60,044 nt of DNA from Streptomyces roseochromogenus subsp. oscitans DS 12.976 (lineage in GTDB: Bacteria; Actinomycetota; Actinomycetes; Streptomycetales; Streptomycetaceae): assembly GCF_000497445.1 (NCBI RefSeq), contig NZ_CM002285.1, positions 6,536,459-6,596,502 on the forward strand, read 5' to 3'. Below are positions 59,103 through 60,044 of this stretch, one piece after another; position 1 is the first letter of the stretch; each line of letters opens with the position of its first letter. The notes under the pieces were generated by a model that saw only the letters and a list, made by a program, of their open reading frames with translations, was not told where the DNA came from and searched no databases. The translations under genes and the position numbers were made by a program.

Positions 59103-60044
59103 GTGACCCAGGGTGCTTCGACGCGAACCACGACGTCCTCCGCCTATCTCCGATTCCCCCATGTACACGGCGACTTGGTGACGTTCGTCGCCGAGGACGA
59201 CGTCTGGCTCGCGCCCCTGGACGGCGGCCGGGCCTGGCGGGTCAGCGCCGACAACGTGCCGGTGACCACGCCCCGGATATCCCCGGACGGACGGTCCCTC
59301 GCCTGGACCTCCACCCGCGACGGCGCGCCCGAGGCGCATGTCGCCCCCGTCGACGGCGGCCCCGCCGACCGGCTGACCTACTGGGGCAACCGCCGTACCG
59401 AGGTGCGCGGTTGGACCGCCGACGGACGGGTGCTCGCGCTCGGCGCGCACGGCCGGGCCAGCTTCCGGCACACCTGGGCGCACGCCGTCCCGCTGGACGG
59501 CGGCCCCGCCGAGACCCTGCCGTACGGCCCGGTCGGCGATGTGGCGTTCGGCCCGGCCACCGTGCTGCTGTCGGCGCCGATGGGCCGCGAAGCCGCGCAC
59601 TGGAAGCGCTACCGGGGCGGTACGGCGGGCAAGCTGTGGATCGACCGGGAGGGGAGCGGGGAGTTCGTCCGGCTGCACCCGGACGTCGACGGCAACATCG
59701 AGTGCCCGGTGTGGGCCGGGGACCGGATCGCCTTCCTGTCCGACCACGAGGGCACCGGCGCCCTGTACTCCTCCCTCGCCGACGGCTCCGACCTGCGTCG
59801 CCACACGCCTCTCGACGGTTTCTACGCCCGCCACGGCTCCGGCGACGGCACCCGGGTCGTCTACAGCGCGGCCGGTGAACTGTGGCTGCTGGACGACCTG
59901 GAGGGCGCCGAGCCGCGCCGGCTGGACGTGCGCCTCGGCGGGCCGCGCGTCGACCTGCGCCCCCGTCCGGTGACCGCCGCCCGCTGGTTCGGCGAGGCGT
60001 CCCCCGACCACACCGCGCGCGGCAGCGCCGTGTGCGTACGCGGC
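59103..60044 (+). CDS. tricorn-type protease/S41 peptidase, N-terminal part (runs off the window)
   Basis: The 314 visible residues start at GTG 59103 with FPHVHGDLVTFVAEDDVWLA, followed by beta-propeller repeats (VTTPRISPDGRSLAWTSTRD, EVRGWTADGRVLALGAHGR, VWAGDRIAFLSDHEGTGALY). This is the N-terminal propeller of tricorn-core proteases, which degrade peptides from upstream proteolysis; the PDZ and S41 parts would lie to the right. The gene is cut by the end of the window. Confidence 0.85.
   Translation, partial: MTQGASTRTTTSSAYLRFPHVHGDLVTFVAEDDVWLAPLDGGRAWRVSADNVPVTTPRISPDGRSLAWTSTRDGAPEAHVAPVDGGPADRLTYWGNRRTEVRGWTADGRVLALGAHGRASFRHTWAHAVPLDGGPAETLPYGPVGDVAFGPATVLLSAPMGREAAHWKRYRGGTAGKLWIDREGSGEFVRLHPDVDGNIECPVWAGDRIAFLSDHEGTGALYSSLADGSDLRRHTPLDGFYARHGSGDGTRVVYSAAGELWLLDDLEGAEPRRLDVRLGGPRVDLRPRPVTAARWFGEASPDHTARGSAVCVRG

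Noticed and set aside
1..60044. CRISPR array or insertion sequence
   Set aside because: No regularly spaced repeat of the right size and no transposase or terminal inverted repeats were found; the only tandem repeat is the dnaJ 3' unit.

Overview
The window is high-GC actinobacterial DNA, almost certainly Streptomyces. GTG starts are common, third codon positions are GC-rich, and the right side carries a chromosomal backbone typical of the genus (holA, rpsT, lepA, an acyl-CoA ligase, a SpoIIE-type phosphatase, hemW, hrcA, dnaJ, rsmE, a tricorn-like protease). From 1 to about 40.4 kb the DNA is inserted material. Its right edge falls inside the 3' end of comEC, whose last ~74 codons survive at 40411-40632. 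The left edge and any integrase lie outside the window.

Layout. 1-7.5 kb is the right part of a phage early/accessory module: a phage-type tRNA with an odd 8-nt anticodon loop, a PD-(D/E)XK nuclease, small DNA-binding and zinc-ribbon proteins, three genes behind a shared leader motif, a secreted protein on the opposite strand, and an HNH nuclease. 7.7-18.9 kb is a head and connector module of the HK97 type (terminases, portal, S78 protease, capsid, connectors), including a 202-residue protein that is about 40% histidine. 16.9-25.1 kb encodes a long non-contractile (siphovirus) tail. At 25.1-26.1 kb a lower-GC two-gene cassette (tandem-CBS protein and small membrane protein) sits in reverse orientation and is followed by debris resembling a tail gene. 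26.4-29.2 kb is the lysis module, closed by a strong terminator.

29.5-34.2 kb holds Streptomyces accessory genes: a DUF6233-like pair, a HAD hydrolase, an XRE/TPR regulator and four small genes of unknown role in a tight run. 34.4-40.2 kb is a compact, apparently undescribed RiPP-type cluster: a 36-residue precursor-like peptide without cysteine, TfuA, YcaO, a methyltransferase, a GpsA (glycerol-3-phosphate dehydrogenase) homologue, a small membrane-anchored protein and an HTTM (vitamin K-dependent carboxylase-like) membrane protein. TfuA plus YcaO predicts peptide backbone thioamidation. The unusual partners and the mobile location make this the best candidate for a new system.

From 40.66 kb onward the chromosome is ordinary: a nat-like acetyltransferase and small protein, holA, rpsT divergent from lepA, an acyl-CoA ligase behind a palindromic operator-like site, a phosphatase, hemW, Uma2, DUF3097, a metallo-beta-lactamase-fold hydrolase, CIRCE-hrcA-dnaJ, a nitronate monooxygenase, rsmE, a VOC protein, a putative lipoprotein and the start of a tricorn-type protease. 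One oddity is a 115-bp tandem repeat made from the 3' end of dnaJ. All functional assignments come from reading sequence and motifs; no database search was run.
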